From assembly GCF_019578655.1 (NCBI RefSeq), contig NC_063261.1, positions 17,102,216 to 17,166,215 on the forward strand: 64,000 nucleotides of DNA. Reading direction: 5' to 3'. Positions within the stretch are counted from its first letter, which is position 1. Every line of letters starts with the position of its first letter. Below, piece after piece: positions 35,701 through 49,300 of the stretch. The notes below the pieces were generated by a model. The model made no database searches. It worked only from the letters and a program-made list of their open reading frames with translations, and was not told the DNA's origin. A program made the position numbers and the translations under genes. This DNA comes from Ricinus communis (lineage: Eukaryota; Streptophyta; Magnoliopsida; Malpighiales; Euphorbiaceae).

Positions 35701-38700
35701 TGTCAAATAGATAAGTTCTTTCTTTCTTTAACTGGACCTAATAGTCAATAATTCAAGCAACTGTACTTTTGTTATGTCTTGCATTTCTTTTAACCATCTA
35801 CTTTGCATTTCCTTCATGTTTCTCTTTTTTCTTTTTTTCCCTTTCCTTCCTGGTACTCTCTACATACTATTTTGGATAACCTAGAGCAAGGAGATTTGAG
35901 CTCGTGACCTTCTCTTCAGAGGCCACTGATTAGACCATGCTGCAATGATCATTGGTTGAATGATTTTGTTCATTGATTTCAGGTCTTCGAAGAATCCTTA
36001 CAATGCTTGTTTTCAACAGCTGAAGAGGTAAAGCAGTTCCATTGATTTTTTTTTCCTTAACATCTTAGCATCAATTTTATGTGCAAGTCTTTTTGATGTA
36101 TATGCTACTTTTGCATTGAATGCCTCTCTAAACATAACTGAACCTCTTTCGGTGTCAGTACCTGGATTTATTTCTTACACGGGTGGATGGCTTGAGGCGG
36201 AGAATTTTGTTTGGCAGTGAAGCAGAGGGTGTGTTAAATTATTCATTAATTAAGGAAACCATGCAGGTTTGTACTAGTGGTTGAACTTATAATGCTGTAA
36301 GATCTACACATGATCTTTATTTAATCTGACCATCATTAATGTTTCGCCCATGGTTATATAAGTAAATAAATAACTTGTATGGTGTTAATTAATTTTCCCC
36401 AGTTTCAGTTTGTAGAATTTGGGGAAGCAAGTGGACTTACCTGTTCATCTTTTATTTTAATTCTAACAGCTAGTTGTCTCACTTCCAGCATGCATCTGAT
36501 TACTTATCACCACAACTAAAGAATACAGAAGGTTTGCTGCGTCTGCATGCTTATTGGGCCCGTTTAGAGCTGAATTTGGGAAAAGATTTAGTGGCAGCCC
36601 GTGGAGTTTGGGAAAGCTTGCTTAAGATCAGGTTTGACCACTTTTGTTTTGGCTATATCCAAATTGGTAGTTTTCATCTTTGTACTTATTCCATATTATT
36701 CAGGTTTGTTTCATATATAAATTTCCCTCTTTTTTAATATTTTCTTATATTAGATCATCTCATTACTTTTGGCAGTGGTTCAATGTTGGAAGTCTGGCAA
36801 GGTTATATAACAATGGAAACTGAACTGGGTCACATAAATGAAGCTCGGTCCATCTATAAGAGATGCTACAGTAAAAGGTTTACTGGGACAGGCTCAGAGG
36901 TATACTTGTTTCATTTTCCTGAAATCTACTTTCTTTTTGTGCTGTACTCTTCTCCTTTTAGCTTGTTTATAGTAGTTTGCTTTTTGAAAAGTGGTTGAGC
37001 TGTAGCTAGTGCCCTAGGAAGCTAACTCTTCTTTGACCTTTTTCTCATAACTTATGAAGCAGCAAAATGTAAATGAAGCATGCAGAAATTTAGAAATCAT
37101 AGTATTCATTGTGCCACATGGATCAGAAACCACCTGTTTTAGAATTAACAAGCCAGATATGAGGGTTGGACATGACTCTGAATTCAAATTTATGAAACAG
37201 ATGAAAAGTTCCCCTCCTTTCTTTAGTACTCATAGAATCCTGATTTTACCAGAATCACTGAAGTACCATAAAATCACCAGAAATGAAGAAACATATGAAG
37301 ACCTTCGGATTGCATATTGCAGAAACATGAAATGAAGACATGAATGGCAATTGACTCGACACCTATTCTGCTTAGGACTCACCTACAAAGCAATGGAAGT
37401 TTTGCCTATTAACTACTAAGCACCATATACAAGAGCTACCAGACAACCTTGCTTGTGCACATATGTATAGATAAGTATGCAAGTATCAGGACAGAAAGAA
37501 AAGATACAGTCATGTTACTTAGATGGACTATATCATCTTTTCCCTCAGTTTTGTGTATTCCTTCCATGCATGGAATCATGGTATCTTGTGTAAATTCTGT
37601 TGGTTGTTATTGTTGTTTTGGGGCTCTGAGTTCTTGGTAGGTTTTATTCAATATTGATAAACTGCAATGAGGATTAGATGATGCTTTCCTTCCTAATTAA
37701 CAGAATCATTCAGGACATATGCCATTCTTGGTTGCGCTTTGAGAGAGAATTTGGTGCCTTGGAGGATTTTGACCATGCTGTGCAAAAGGTACACTTTTTC
37801 ATCTTTCAGTTTTGTTTTTCCTTTCGCTTGGTCTAAGAAACTCCAATTATCTATTTATGTGCTAATTTTTCTTACCTTTGACACCTTTCTTTTTTCTTTT
37901 TCTGTTTAATATAATGCATTGCATCTAAATTTTTAATTGCTGAAGGAATTTGGACACACTAATATATTGGTTAGATTTTCCTACTAATGGATCTGAAACT
38001 AGTTTCTGTCAGTACTGCTGTATTGCATTGTGTTGCAGTTGTGAGGTAATTGTGAAATATGACAAGCATAAAGCAATTTGGTTTAAGGTTGCATGTGGAG
38101 GAAAATCACTGTTCTAGTATGGATGTGATCTGACTGTTCAAAATAGGAAGGACACTTTTGTGGATTTTATTTATTGGTCATCTGGAGTTATGCATTAGGG
38201 TCTGCATTTTATCCACCCACCACTTTATTGGGAGCTGGAGGTGGTAATTTTGTTGACCTGCATAAGATTTAAGGAATCTAGTTAGTGGAGAATGTCCTAT
38301 TTGGTGATTTGCAGTTGATGAGCATTTCAAGGGTTAATTGTTTCAAGAGATACTTGTTTGCTGCCAAATGTGATGTTTCTGTGGAATGATAATGAATCTG
38401 ACGTCAAGATATTGGAAAACTTATTTTGGTGTTTTAGTGCCTTGTATATGTGCATTGTTATGGAACTTGGATGGAAAATTAGATGATCTTTATGTTTTCT
38501 TTTATCTTGTCTTTTTTATTCCATTATACTCGTGATGCCCATGGATTAAAGCTCCTTTTTTGCTTTTTGAGACATTATTGTTTATTTAAGAAAAATTTCA
38601 AGAGTGATTGTATTTTTGTCTCTTGAAGTTGTTACTTAGACTGGGTGGCTTCTTTTCCACTTGCTAAACTGTGAAATGTTATGTCCACTACTAGTTGTAT

Positions 38701-41700
38701 CCTTGTCACATGTTTAGTGGTTCACCAGAACTGATCACTTGAATACAAGAAGTGAAAGGATCCTTGTACCTGCATATTGCTGTTATGAATGTTAACTATA
38801 TGTCTTCTTTCTTTCTTTCTTTCTTTCTTTCTTCTTTTTCTTGTCCTTCCTTTTTATTTATTTATTTGGTGTTCATGTAAGTTGGGTACAGTTCTTAACT
38901 AGATAGAAAAATGCTTTGTGTTTCCTCTTTGTCAGGTTACACCCCGTCTGGAAGAGTTACAATTATATCGGATGCAGCAGGAATCAAAAGCATTTGTTGC
39001 ATCAGCAGATCAGAAAGAAAATCCCATCAAGAGAAATGTCCGTGAAAAGAGAAAGGGAGGTCCTGAATACACTGATGAACAGTCTCCAGCAAAACGGAAA
39101 AAACAAACACCTCAAACCCAAAAAGGTTATGAGAAGAGCAAAGATCAACCGCAGAATCTTGCTGAAGTAACCAAACCCAAGGTGGAAAAGACAGATAGCA
39201 AACAGGAAAAGCAGCAGAAGGACTATGACAGTGGAAGAAATAAAGGATATACTGACCAATACACTGCATTTTTATCAAATCTTCATCTCAAGGCAAGTAC
39301 AGCATCCTTTCTCACTTCCCGACATTGTGGAGTAGGAATATTGATTCCCTTTCCTCCTAATTTTAATACACTTAGATAAGTGGAAATGCTAGCTTATTAT
39401 TCCTACACTAAAAACTTCTGTAGGCAAATTATGAAGATTTGCGTAAATTCTTCAGCGATGTTGGTGGGGTTGTCTCTATCCGAATATTGCTTGATAAGTA
39501 TACTGGAAAATCGAGGGTATATCTTTCTCTCTCTTTTGCTTGCCTGAGCGCACGCATGCACAAACAGACGGACACATTCCTTTTTCATGTCTATATATCC
39601 TGTTCCTCTATATGCTTTTCGTGACACTGAAGATGATGGCTGCCTTAACTGTCTAATGAATGCCATTTTAGCACTTCCATTTGAACTTCCATATTGAACA
39701 ATTTATGCTATACAACTTAAGTCATAATTTCTATTCCTTGGGCAATTTTGCATGCCTTGTATACTTTTTTTTTTTCATTTTCTTTAATAGTATTAAATGG
39801 ATTTATGGAAACAATGTCCAGTCTACTACACAGAGAACATGGATAAGGGCAGCAAGAAGAAAGGGAGAAAACAAAGAAAAAGCAAATAAGCTAGCACTTG
39901 AAGTCCAGACCCTTCATGAATAAGAAAACTGGCTGATGTTATGAATCTATATTATGATAGGAAAGGGGATAAGCAAATATCTGGAACCAACATGCTCATA
40001 ATGACTTTGTATACGATGTTTCTAGGACACAAATTATGTTGAATGGAACACATTCTTTTGAAGCTTTGTACAATAGTCCATTTTTTTTGGTCATGTTTTT
40101 GTTGTTTAAGATGGTTTTATAATTTTTCCTCTAGTATGGATTGAGTGGGCATATCATGAATTGTTTTAGAAGGCTAACTCCTCTTATAGACTCATTTAGA
40201 GATTATGAATCATCACTTTTTTTATGTTAGCATGGGCCTTGTGCTTGCAATTAGGCATTGATGACATTTTGGTGGTCTGAGAAATCATCCTGTGGGCCTA
40301 CCAATGTGATATTTTTATCTAGGTGTCAATTCTTTTTTTTTTTTTTTTAATTTCATTGGGCTACAAAGGATTCTTGTTATTTATTTGTTAAAAAAAGTAC
40401 ACTTGTTAGAAAGTTACACATGCACTAGAGTGTTCAATGCATGGATACGGGCTTACAAAGACCCATTTTCTTTTAAAGTAGGACTATAATATATTGAGAG
40501 AGTAGAGCATATAAAAATCTGGTAGATTATGTATTGCCAGAAGGAGCTACGAAAATTAGCAGGCATTTTAATGGTTATAGACTCTTTAAGACTAAGCTCT
40601 AACGTCATCTTATGTCGAATGTGAAGGGACTGGCATATGTGGACTTTTCGGATGATGAACACCTTGCTGCAGCCATAGCAAAGAACAAGCAGATGTTACT
40701 TGGGAAGAGGCTGAGCATTGCACGGTCAAATCCTAAACAAAACAAGAAAGGTGGTCGTGATTTTTCTAAGCAGCAGAGTAAGTTAAATGGTTTATCTTAC
40801 ATACTTTCTGTCTCTCTTGCAATTTTTATCTATCTGTCTGTATGTGTGCGTGTTGGATGTCCAATTCTGTAATATCCAATGCAAAGTCTTTTGGTGTTCT
40901 TTGTCATCAGTCAAGCTGTTTACTGTAGATTGTATCTGAAACTCTTATGGGAGGTCAAGTGGGAGCATGCTTTTATATTGTGAGGGATGTATATATATGT
41001 TAGGATGTGCAAGTCTGGGGAAGAAAAGACAGGCAGTAATTTCATTCAGGATGAGAAGCTCTGGCACATTGCAAGGTTATTTCATTCAGGATTAGAAGTA
41101 GAACTAGTTCTATAACTGGTCTGGAAGTATAACAAAATACTTTAAAGTAGGACTTTGGGTGATGCCCTCCTAGGGTTATTTGAATTGTAGAGCCTAGAAT
41201 GATAAACCAGGAGCCAGCAACAGCGAGCAAGCTAAGCGTCCCTGGCACAACAAACTAATGGTTAAGACTTGAGAACACATTTTGAAAAGCCATAGTAAAC
41301 CAGTTCATATAGCATTGGAAGTTATAAAATGACAGCTTTAAATGGCACAACAAACTAATGGTTAAGACTTGAGAACACAATTTGAACAGCCATAGTAAAC
41401 CAGTTCATATAGCATTGGAAGTTATAAAATAGCAGCTTTAGATAATTTGAATGCTAATACGATTGCAGGAGCTTGAGGTTGGACCTTATCTTTAGCATCT
41501 GAGGGCATTCTTTTCCTAAGTAACTAAGACTAATTAAAGGAGGAAGGGTAGGAATCCTTGAGCACATAAATAGGGGCCCTGCAACATCTCTGTGGAAACG
41601 ACTAGGGAAATGTAGGAGACCATAAAATAGCCGAGTAGAAACTAGACCAGGAGCTAGAGGTAAGAGTTCCAGCTGCAAGGTAGAAGAGATGGAGAAGAGA

Positions 41701-42385
41701 CGGAGAGAAAAAAAGGCAGTAGCACCATTTTCTATGTTTCTATATCAGCCTGGCAGAGACCCACAGAAGAGACTAACAACTGCTGTAATTGTGCTGGAAA
41801 TTCTTGAGTTTGACACTTCAAATCAGTGAGAGAATATGGAATCTCGAAAATAGGTAACCTTGGTATTTTTACCTGCATTGTATTCATATAACCAATTCCA
41901 ACTAACATATTAAATTCGTTAAATTGAATAAAGTTCCCTTGTTCTTAGCATTTAGACACCCATCTATATTTTGCCACTATTCTAGCAATTTGTGTTCTAT
42001 TATCTTGGGTATTTGCAGCGTGCTTGCCTCTATAATTGCTTATTTTGTTGCCCTTGACATAAACATTCTAGTTTTTGGCTTCTGATAGTTGCTGTAACTT
42101 AATTAGTTTCGTTAAATTTAACTTGCAGCTCATACTGACCAAAGTGCAAAAAATGAAGAATCTGCATCTTACATGTCTACTGAAACATCCAAGGGGTCCA
42201 GGGCACCTCAGAGTGCAAATCGTAAGCTGGATGATAACATCCAGCTCAAGGGGAAAAACACATTTTTAGTGCCAAGAAATGTGAAGCCACTTGGTTGGGA
42301 CGCAAATAAGCCAAAAACTGTGGAAGAAGGGGACGAGAAGCCAAAGTCCAATGACGAGTTTAGGAAAATGTTTATTAAAGATTGA
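32785..42385 (+). CDS. SART3: SART3/Prp24-like U4/U6 snRNP recycling factor, 16 exons
   Basis: Nuclear factor that helps reanneal U4/U6 snRNA (family knowledge; the Arabidopsis counterpart I associate with it is EMB140). Exons: 32785-33045, 33137-33270, 33630-33687, 33889-34104, 34275-34550, 34956-35090, 35174-35299, 35983-36027, 36159-36266, 36489-36631, 36776-36899, 37714-37788, 38936-39292, 39424-39516, 40627-40777, 42129-42385; 2559 nt, 852 residues. The N-terminus is acidic and Ser/Asp-rich. Residues about 90-570 are HAT (half-a-TPR) repeats with the recurring W..Y..FE / A R .I YERA pattern. A basic linker follows (KRKK, KREKRK; nuclear-localisation-like). One RRM lies at about 675-758 with RNP2 AFLSNL and RNP1 around GLAYVDF. 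The C-terminal LSm-binding tail is PRNVKPLGW ... SNDEFRKMFIKD. Intron 13 has a GC donor. Vertebrate and yeast relatives have more RRMs, so a single one is noteworthy. Confidence 0.95.
41244..41443. repeat. Tandem duplication of 100 bp in SART3-like intron 15
   Basis: Two adjacent 100-bp units (41244-41343 and 41344-41443), each starting GGCACAACAAACTAATGG. They differ at only a few bases (for example ACATTTTGAAAAG against ACAATTTGAACAG near the middle). Confidence 0.92.
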
Positions 42386-45300
42386 GCTTTGTCTACCGAA
42401 TGAAGTGATGGCAAAATGCATCTTCAAACATTTTTAAAGTGCACATATACGAGAAGTACTTGTTTTAGGATGACCATATAGCATTTCTACCTTACTGCTT
42501 ACTCGGGGAAATGCATCTGATGCCACTAAACCCAGCATTCTGGTAGAACTCCTCTTGTGCAATTATGTTGTGTGTAGGACATCTAATTTTCTTGTTATGA
42601 TACATGTCAGGTATGCTTAATATTTGCTTGGTTTGGCTTGCATACTTTACTTTTCCTTTTTGTATCCATTTATTTCTTGTTTTGTTTTTTGTCTTTTTAT
42701 TTGCTTTTCTTTCAATTTCTCTTTTACATTTCCCTTCTTATCCTACTTGATGTGATAGGAAACTTGTGACATAAAACTTTTTCACATCAAAGAAAATGGT
42801 GAGAGGTGACAAAAGATTGCAGAGCAGAGCAGAAGAAGGATTTATATTCTTGTGTCCTTGGTTCAGTTCTTATGCATTTTGTACAATGCTGTAGTTCTTG
42901 CTATGTTATATGGTATACCTCTTGTATCTAGACAGCCACTTCAACATCTAGTACATGGTGGTGGGCAAATTACAACTGCACCCATTTCTTATCATAATAG
43001 GATTGCTATTAACTGGATTTTAGCATTTTTTTTCTGAACATAATTTAGTATACCTTTTCGGTTTCCCAAATTCCTCCGAAATAATGTAGCATATTTTTTT
43101 AATGCAAATCCCTCTAAGCAATGCCAGGCTTGACGACCAGAACATTCCTGAAATTTCTGAAGTGCCAAGGTAAAATGTTAGATTGGCCAGAAGATGTTGC
43201 TCAGCTTTTCTACTCTTAAGGAGCACAGCTTGACATAAATCTGCTTGTTATCCTTTATCCTTTTCATCATAGTTTTGCCATGTCTAAGAGATCAATGCCT
43301 TGTTTGTGTTATCTTATGTTACTTAGAACTGGGTTAATTAGTTGGGTGAGAGCAAAGGGCATTGCCTTCCTTTTCTTATTTCTTTTTAAATGAGAAGGGA
43401 AATAATGCTTCTCTTTTCTATGCAAGGCTCAACCAATTCTGCCGAGGCCCTGAATACTGAATCGGATGTTTTAACGAAGTAATGGAAACAGGAAACCTGT
43501 CTAAATCCTGTGATAAAAAAAGCAGGAACAGAAATGAGACTTCAATTTCTTTACAGTTTTTAATTTTTGTGACTTTGATGAATCTGGACTAGAGATCTTA
43601 GACAACTTTTCATTTTCAATTTCAAGATATATGAAAGTAAAAGGAAAAGAAAGAAAGAAGAGGTGTTGTGGGTGGCAGACTGGATGATCAGAACTTGAGA
43701 ATCATAAACATGGGGTCAGAATCTTTCACCTAGAAGAGGCCAACTCTCAGGGCACCAGCTTCCTCATGTAAAGAAAATAATGGTAAAAAGTAATTATCCA
43801 TAGAATGCAAAAGCTCAGCTCCTGCAAACTTGCTGTTGCCATGGTACTATCAAATATGAATATTCACTTCACTGGGCTTTTCTTACACGTCTCATTTTGC
43901 CCTGCACATCACTCAAACACCAACCCACCACAAATTTACTTTTAAATATATATATATATACGAACAACGTTTAGATAGAGATTAACTTTAGAGGACTGAT
44001 TTTTATTTTTATTTATATTCAAATAGAGGCCCAGTGGATCGTGCCCGGAGGTGGGATAGTCATATTCTTATATATTTTTTGGAAACTAACACAGTTTCAC
44101 CATATTGGAGGATGATTAAAAAAAAAAAATGAAATTTGATCTTAGAAAACAGATTTTGATTATAAAAATCAGTTGTTGAATCAAATAGACTGAGGTACAG
44201 TTTGTTGATTTTCCTTCTTAAATTCTTCTTTCACCATAATTATGCCTAATAATTAATTTTTTTTTTTTTTTTAAGAAAAAGGACTGAATGAGTTTTTTAC
44301 AAATTTTACTTCAATTCTAAAGTTTCCCTCTTAGTTTTATGGATTTACTATGCATATGCCAAATAGTTGATATTAAACAAATTTATAAAATTAAATCCTT
44401 TTACAAATAATACCTTCTAACTTGTGTTACCTGTGGGATTCTGCGGCATGTCATACTGTGTAGCAGTAACTTATTCAATCATAAAAAGAATTAAATTAAA
44501 TCTTGAATAATTTATTATGTGATTCAATTATTATATTCTTAGGATAAAGTAATAAAAATTAATAATTTATGACATATATTTTCTAAAATTCATTCAACTA
44601 GTAGCTATTTGAATCGAACAAAGTATTATTTGAGTTCAAGCTCGATTTGATTTTAAGCATGTTCAAACCAAATTTATTCCTATTAAAATTATATCTCTAA
44701 GATAATTTCAATGGCACTTTTTATTTTAAAGAGTATAATTTTTATAATAAAGAACACCTTAAGAAATATTCAAATATAAAGAATAAAATAATTTATTTAA
44801 GTTCAATGGACTATTTTTTATTTTATTTTTATTTTTTTAAACATTAATAGTTTAATTTCTCTTTTTTTATTTTTTTAAATTTTTATTAATAGAAAAATAA
44901 GAATCATAAATATCAAGTAATCAAGTGCATAAAAATTTGTAATGCGTTTATTAAATAAAAAATAAAAAATAAAATTTGGCTCTCCATATATAGATAATCA
45001 AATCAAATCTTTATTTTATATTTAAAGCATAAAGAGTCCATTGAAATGTTACTTTATGATATAATTCTTTAAAATAAAAAATATCATATATATAAAGAGT
45101 CCAATTCAATAGATATATAACAGATATTAGCCCGCACGATTTACGAAATTAATAAAATATTACTAATTTAATAAAAGTTTAGTAATTTTTTAATTAAAAT
45201 AAAATTAAAAGATTCATTTATCATAATAAAATAAGATAAAAATTATAATTAAATTTATTTTATTAAATTAATTTTAAATTGTAATATGATGCTTTTATAT

Positions 45301-46300
45301 TTTCTAATTTTCTTAAATAAAATTTCATCATTTTAATTTTATATTATTGCTTAAATTCTTAAAAGTTTATTAATTACCATATATACAATATTTTAAAGTT
45401 ACTTTATAAGAACAAAATGGATTCTTTTAACTCTATTATCTTGAAAAGAAAATATTGACAGTTGTCTTTCATGGAAGCAATTATTTTATGCACAATAAAT
45501 ATGTTTTAGAGAAAAGTATAAAAATATACTATTACTTAGAAAACTATAGATTTTTCTTGACAAAAACAATACTTTATGTTTTACTTTTTTTTGCATTTTA
45601 ATATCCTACTATCCAATATTATCATTATTTTATTATGAAATAATAATAAAATATTAGATTCTAATAATTACATTATTTTATAGATAATTTACCATCGAAT
45701 CAATTATCACGATATAAATAAAAAATTTATAATCTTATTTTAAAATTATTTCATTTTATTTCTAATAAAATTAAATACATATATATTAATTTTATTTATT
45801 ATACATTAGTTAAATGCTAAATTATTTAATAAATGATTTCGTTATTGAAAATAAATATTATATTAATATTAAATAAAAAATTTAAAAATATAAATAAAAG
45901 TGTCGACTACCTTAAAAAGTATTAAGGTTTTAAGAGGACTAAGTGCCCTAATGGATTAAAGAACTGAGAGGATAAATAAATTAATAAAATACTAATCCAA
46001 GATTGATTATTTGCTTACCTACCAAACAACACTTGTCGTAGCAAATGTTTTCCCCATTGGTGTGAAATAGAAAAATATTGTCAGACTATACAGCAAGCCT
46101 GAATTTTTGTTTTTCTATTAAATATTAATGACAATTAAAAAATAAAATTAAATACATATTTATATTTTTTTGATAATAATTAAATGTTTTAGTGTAATAT
46201 TAAATAAAAATACATATTTAAAATATTAAAATATTATAAAAACAAATAAATTCATATATATATATATTAAATTATTTAAAAAGTTATAATATTAAACTGA
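42386..46300. other. Intergenic: SART3-like 3' flank, then AT-rich spacer
   Basis: To about 42800 this is probably 3' UTR/terminator of the SART3-like gene. The segment 42800-43950 has mixed composition without a convincing frame. From 44100 on it is AT-rich with poly(A)/poly(T) tracts. No gene or element border was identified. Confidence 0.4.
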
Positions 46301-49300
46301 CTAAATAACTAAAATTTAAAAATATTAATATATATTTAACTTGAAAATTCAACTTAGAACTAAATCTTGAGTTAGAAATTTAACCAATAATTATAAAAAT
46401 CAGCTTTTTTCTTTTTCTTTCTAATAGAAAAATAAAAAAAGAAACATTGACTAATAAAAACAATAATAATGGAGTTGGATTGGGACCCAAGAGAACAGAA
46501 ATTACGTGAAAGATTGAAAATGGTAGAGAGAGAGAGAGAGAGAAGAAAAGGTAAATGCATCTCAATGGACTAAACTTAAGCATGCGTTTTGGGTCTCTCT
46601 TTCTTTCTTTTTTTATTTAAATTATATTTTAAATTTTGTTTGGTCTTTATGGGATCACTCAATAATCTCTTTCATTTTCTTTTTCTTTTCTTTTGGGTAA
46701 TTTAGAACTCAAACTTCTTTAAAGTTTAATCATCATTTACTGTCTACTTACATCATACAAACACAAAGGTATTCAGTTCAGACAGACAGAGACCTAAGAA
46801 GCCAACAGGACAAGAGCAAGAGCAAGAGGCTCTCTTGTTTAAGGTTCCTTTCTTCTTATAGAACACTTCTTTTGATCTAACTCTGGTTTTTGCTTTTGCC
46901 ATCTCTGGTTAGCACGCAAAGGTATATTCGAGTACGATTATTTGTTAATGATGTTGTCTAACAATTACCAAGTGGCCTCGCCCCATTTTTGGAAATTTGA
47001 GAGATTTTGAATTTGACTCTTATGTATTGATTTGAATAATAAAATAGCTAGTCTTTCTGTTTTACTTTTGTAATAATTAGGGCATATTTTTGGAGATGTC
47101 AAATCAAGTTACATTAAGATCGAAATAGCATTTAATTAAGTATTATTTAAATTCGACCATATTAATAAAAATTTATCACTTTTATAACGAGCGATAAATG
47201 TTTTTGGTCGGGTGTGATATTAAGAATTAGTAAGTTATTGATGTTAATTAATTAACATTGTATTAAAAGAAAAAGAAAAAGGACTATAAGTATCATGTGA
47301 TGAGATTGTAGGAACAAAGAAAGAAAAGGTAAGATTGACTGCCCTCAGGAATTATAAATAAAAGAAAAGAAAAGAAGAAATGCTTTAACTTTAATTTTGT
47401 GCTTTTGAAAGTGTGGTCATTTGAGAGGCAATAGAAGGGAGAATAAAGAACATGGAGAACACTAAAAACAAAAAATCAAGAAAAGAAGAGAACAAAGGCA
47501 ACATTCTCTTTCTCTCTTTTATTTTCTTATTTTATTTTATATTTATTGAAGCTGTTGGATCCATAAAAATAAATAAATAAATGTGTTTCTCTGGTCCCCT
47601 GTTGTAATATTGTTTTCTTAATGTCCAGAGTCAATTTTAAAACTTCAAGGAATTCCTTCTTCTTACTTTAGAGTGTATATATACTAGATAAGATTGTTCC
47701 TCATCTTTTCTACCTCTTATTTATTCTTCCTTCCCCATTAAACAGCTGGTTGACTCCCATTCTCTCCAATTATTATAAACAAATAAACTTTCAAGAAAAG
47801 GGTGAGAGCCTTTTGATTCAATTAGGTTTATGATATATATATATATATATAAAGTTCATTCCTTTCTTCTTCTTCTTTTTTTCTCTTTAATTGTGTAAAT
47901 TTAAGATCTTTTAATAATCTCTGCAAATGCTTAATAGTACAGTGACTTATAGATGGGATTTCAGACCCATCACTTTGAGAAATTTCAAAGGAAGAAGAAT
48001 TCTTTGTTTTTTCAAAGTTAATGGATTTTTCTCCCATATTTTAGATGAATTCTAGAGTAATATTTTTGTATATTTATCAAATAAAAATAATAAAATTTTA
48101 TATTAATTTAGATAATTTTTTTTTTAAAAAATTACATTAATATATTTTAGTATGTAATTTTATATAAAAGTTATATATTAAAATTTTATATAAATCTCAA
48201 ATTGCTATATTCCAAATAAAAAAGACATAATAGCTAAATTATAAAAACAAAGGAATGATAGTTTATAAATAAAGTCATTCATCAAACTAAGTGACATTTT
48301 AATTTAGTGATAACATATATCACTATAAAAATAAAAATTTAAAATTTAAATCTTACCAAACACTAAACTAATAAAATAAAAGTATATATACATATATAAA
48401 AAATAATAATTTTTTTTTTTCTTGTCATTTCATTGTGAATGATAAGAGTAGAGAAGTTGGAGTGGGGCAAGAAAAGAACATAAATGGATACCAAACCGAT
48501 TATGTATATGTAAAAAGAATTATTCTTTTATTCATGGAAATAGAGTTGGTTATTTTCTTATATTTAACATAAAAATAAAAATTCAGATAAAAACTCAAAA
48601 TTAAAATTTTTATTTTTTAAAAATAAACATTTTTACCATTTAAGTTTGGCCTCGAATATAAATAAAGACAAATTGAATTTGTTGTATGCTTTGCTTTGAA
48701 TCTCATCTAAATTCCATTTTCTTGGGGGAATGTTTGGTGGGTTGCCTTAATGTGGACTTTTAAATCTTTTTAAGTCCAGACAAAAATTTAAAAGTGGTGG
48801 GAATGTTCCCAACGGCTATCTATCTAGTCTTTGCTTTTTTGCTTTTTTAAATTATTTTTTGAAAGATATGAAATTAAAATAAAATTTTGGAGATTATATA
48901 TTCATTAGATATGATATGAGGGACCCAAAGACAGAAAGCACTGCCTACCCTTTCTGTCTAAATCACTGATACAGACATAAATATGTCTACAATTCTTAAC
49001 CTTAGAAATGAGAAATACAATCTTCAACATCTTACAGTTAAAATCTAAAACAAAATACAATGTATAAACCTAACCCTCTAGATATTGATCAGTTTGATAT
49101 TACCAATTATTAGCTCTAACTATTATTTGAAGTGTTATTTATTATATAATATGAGTTAGTGATTTTTCTTTTACTTTTATCATAAAAATTTAAATTTATA
49201 TTAAAAAATCTTAACTGCCTTGTTATTTGCTTTTCTTTTATTATTTTTCATCATTTTTTACTTTTATTAATCATTTTTTAGATTTACAGTGATTTTTTTA

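Noticed and set aside
35880..35960. Possible tRNA or retroelement fragment in a SART3-like intron (TTTGAGCTCGTGACC)
   Set aside because: No cloverleaf arms or A/B boxes at correct spacing; at most an old repeat remnant.
37054..37335. 93-codon frame in a SART3-like intron
   Set aside because: Not needed for the spliced frame, no family signature, and flanking exons join in phase without it.
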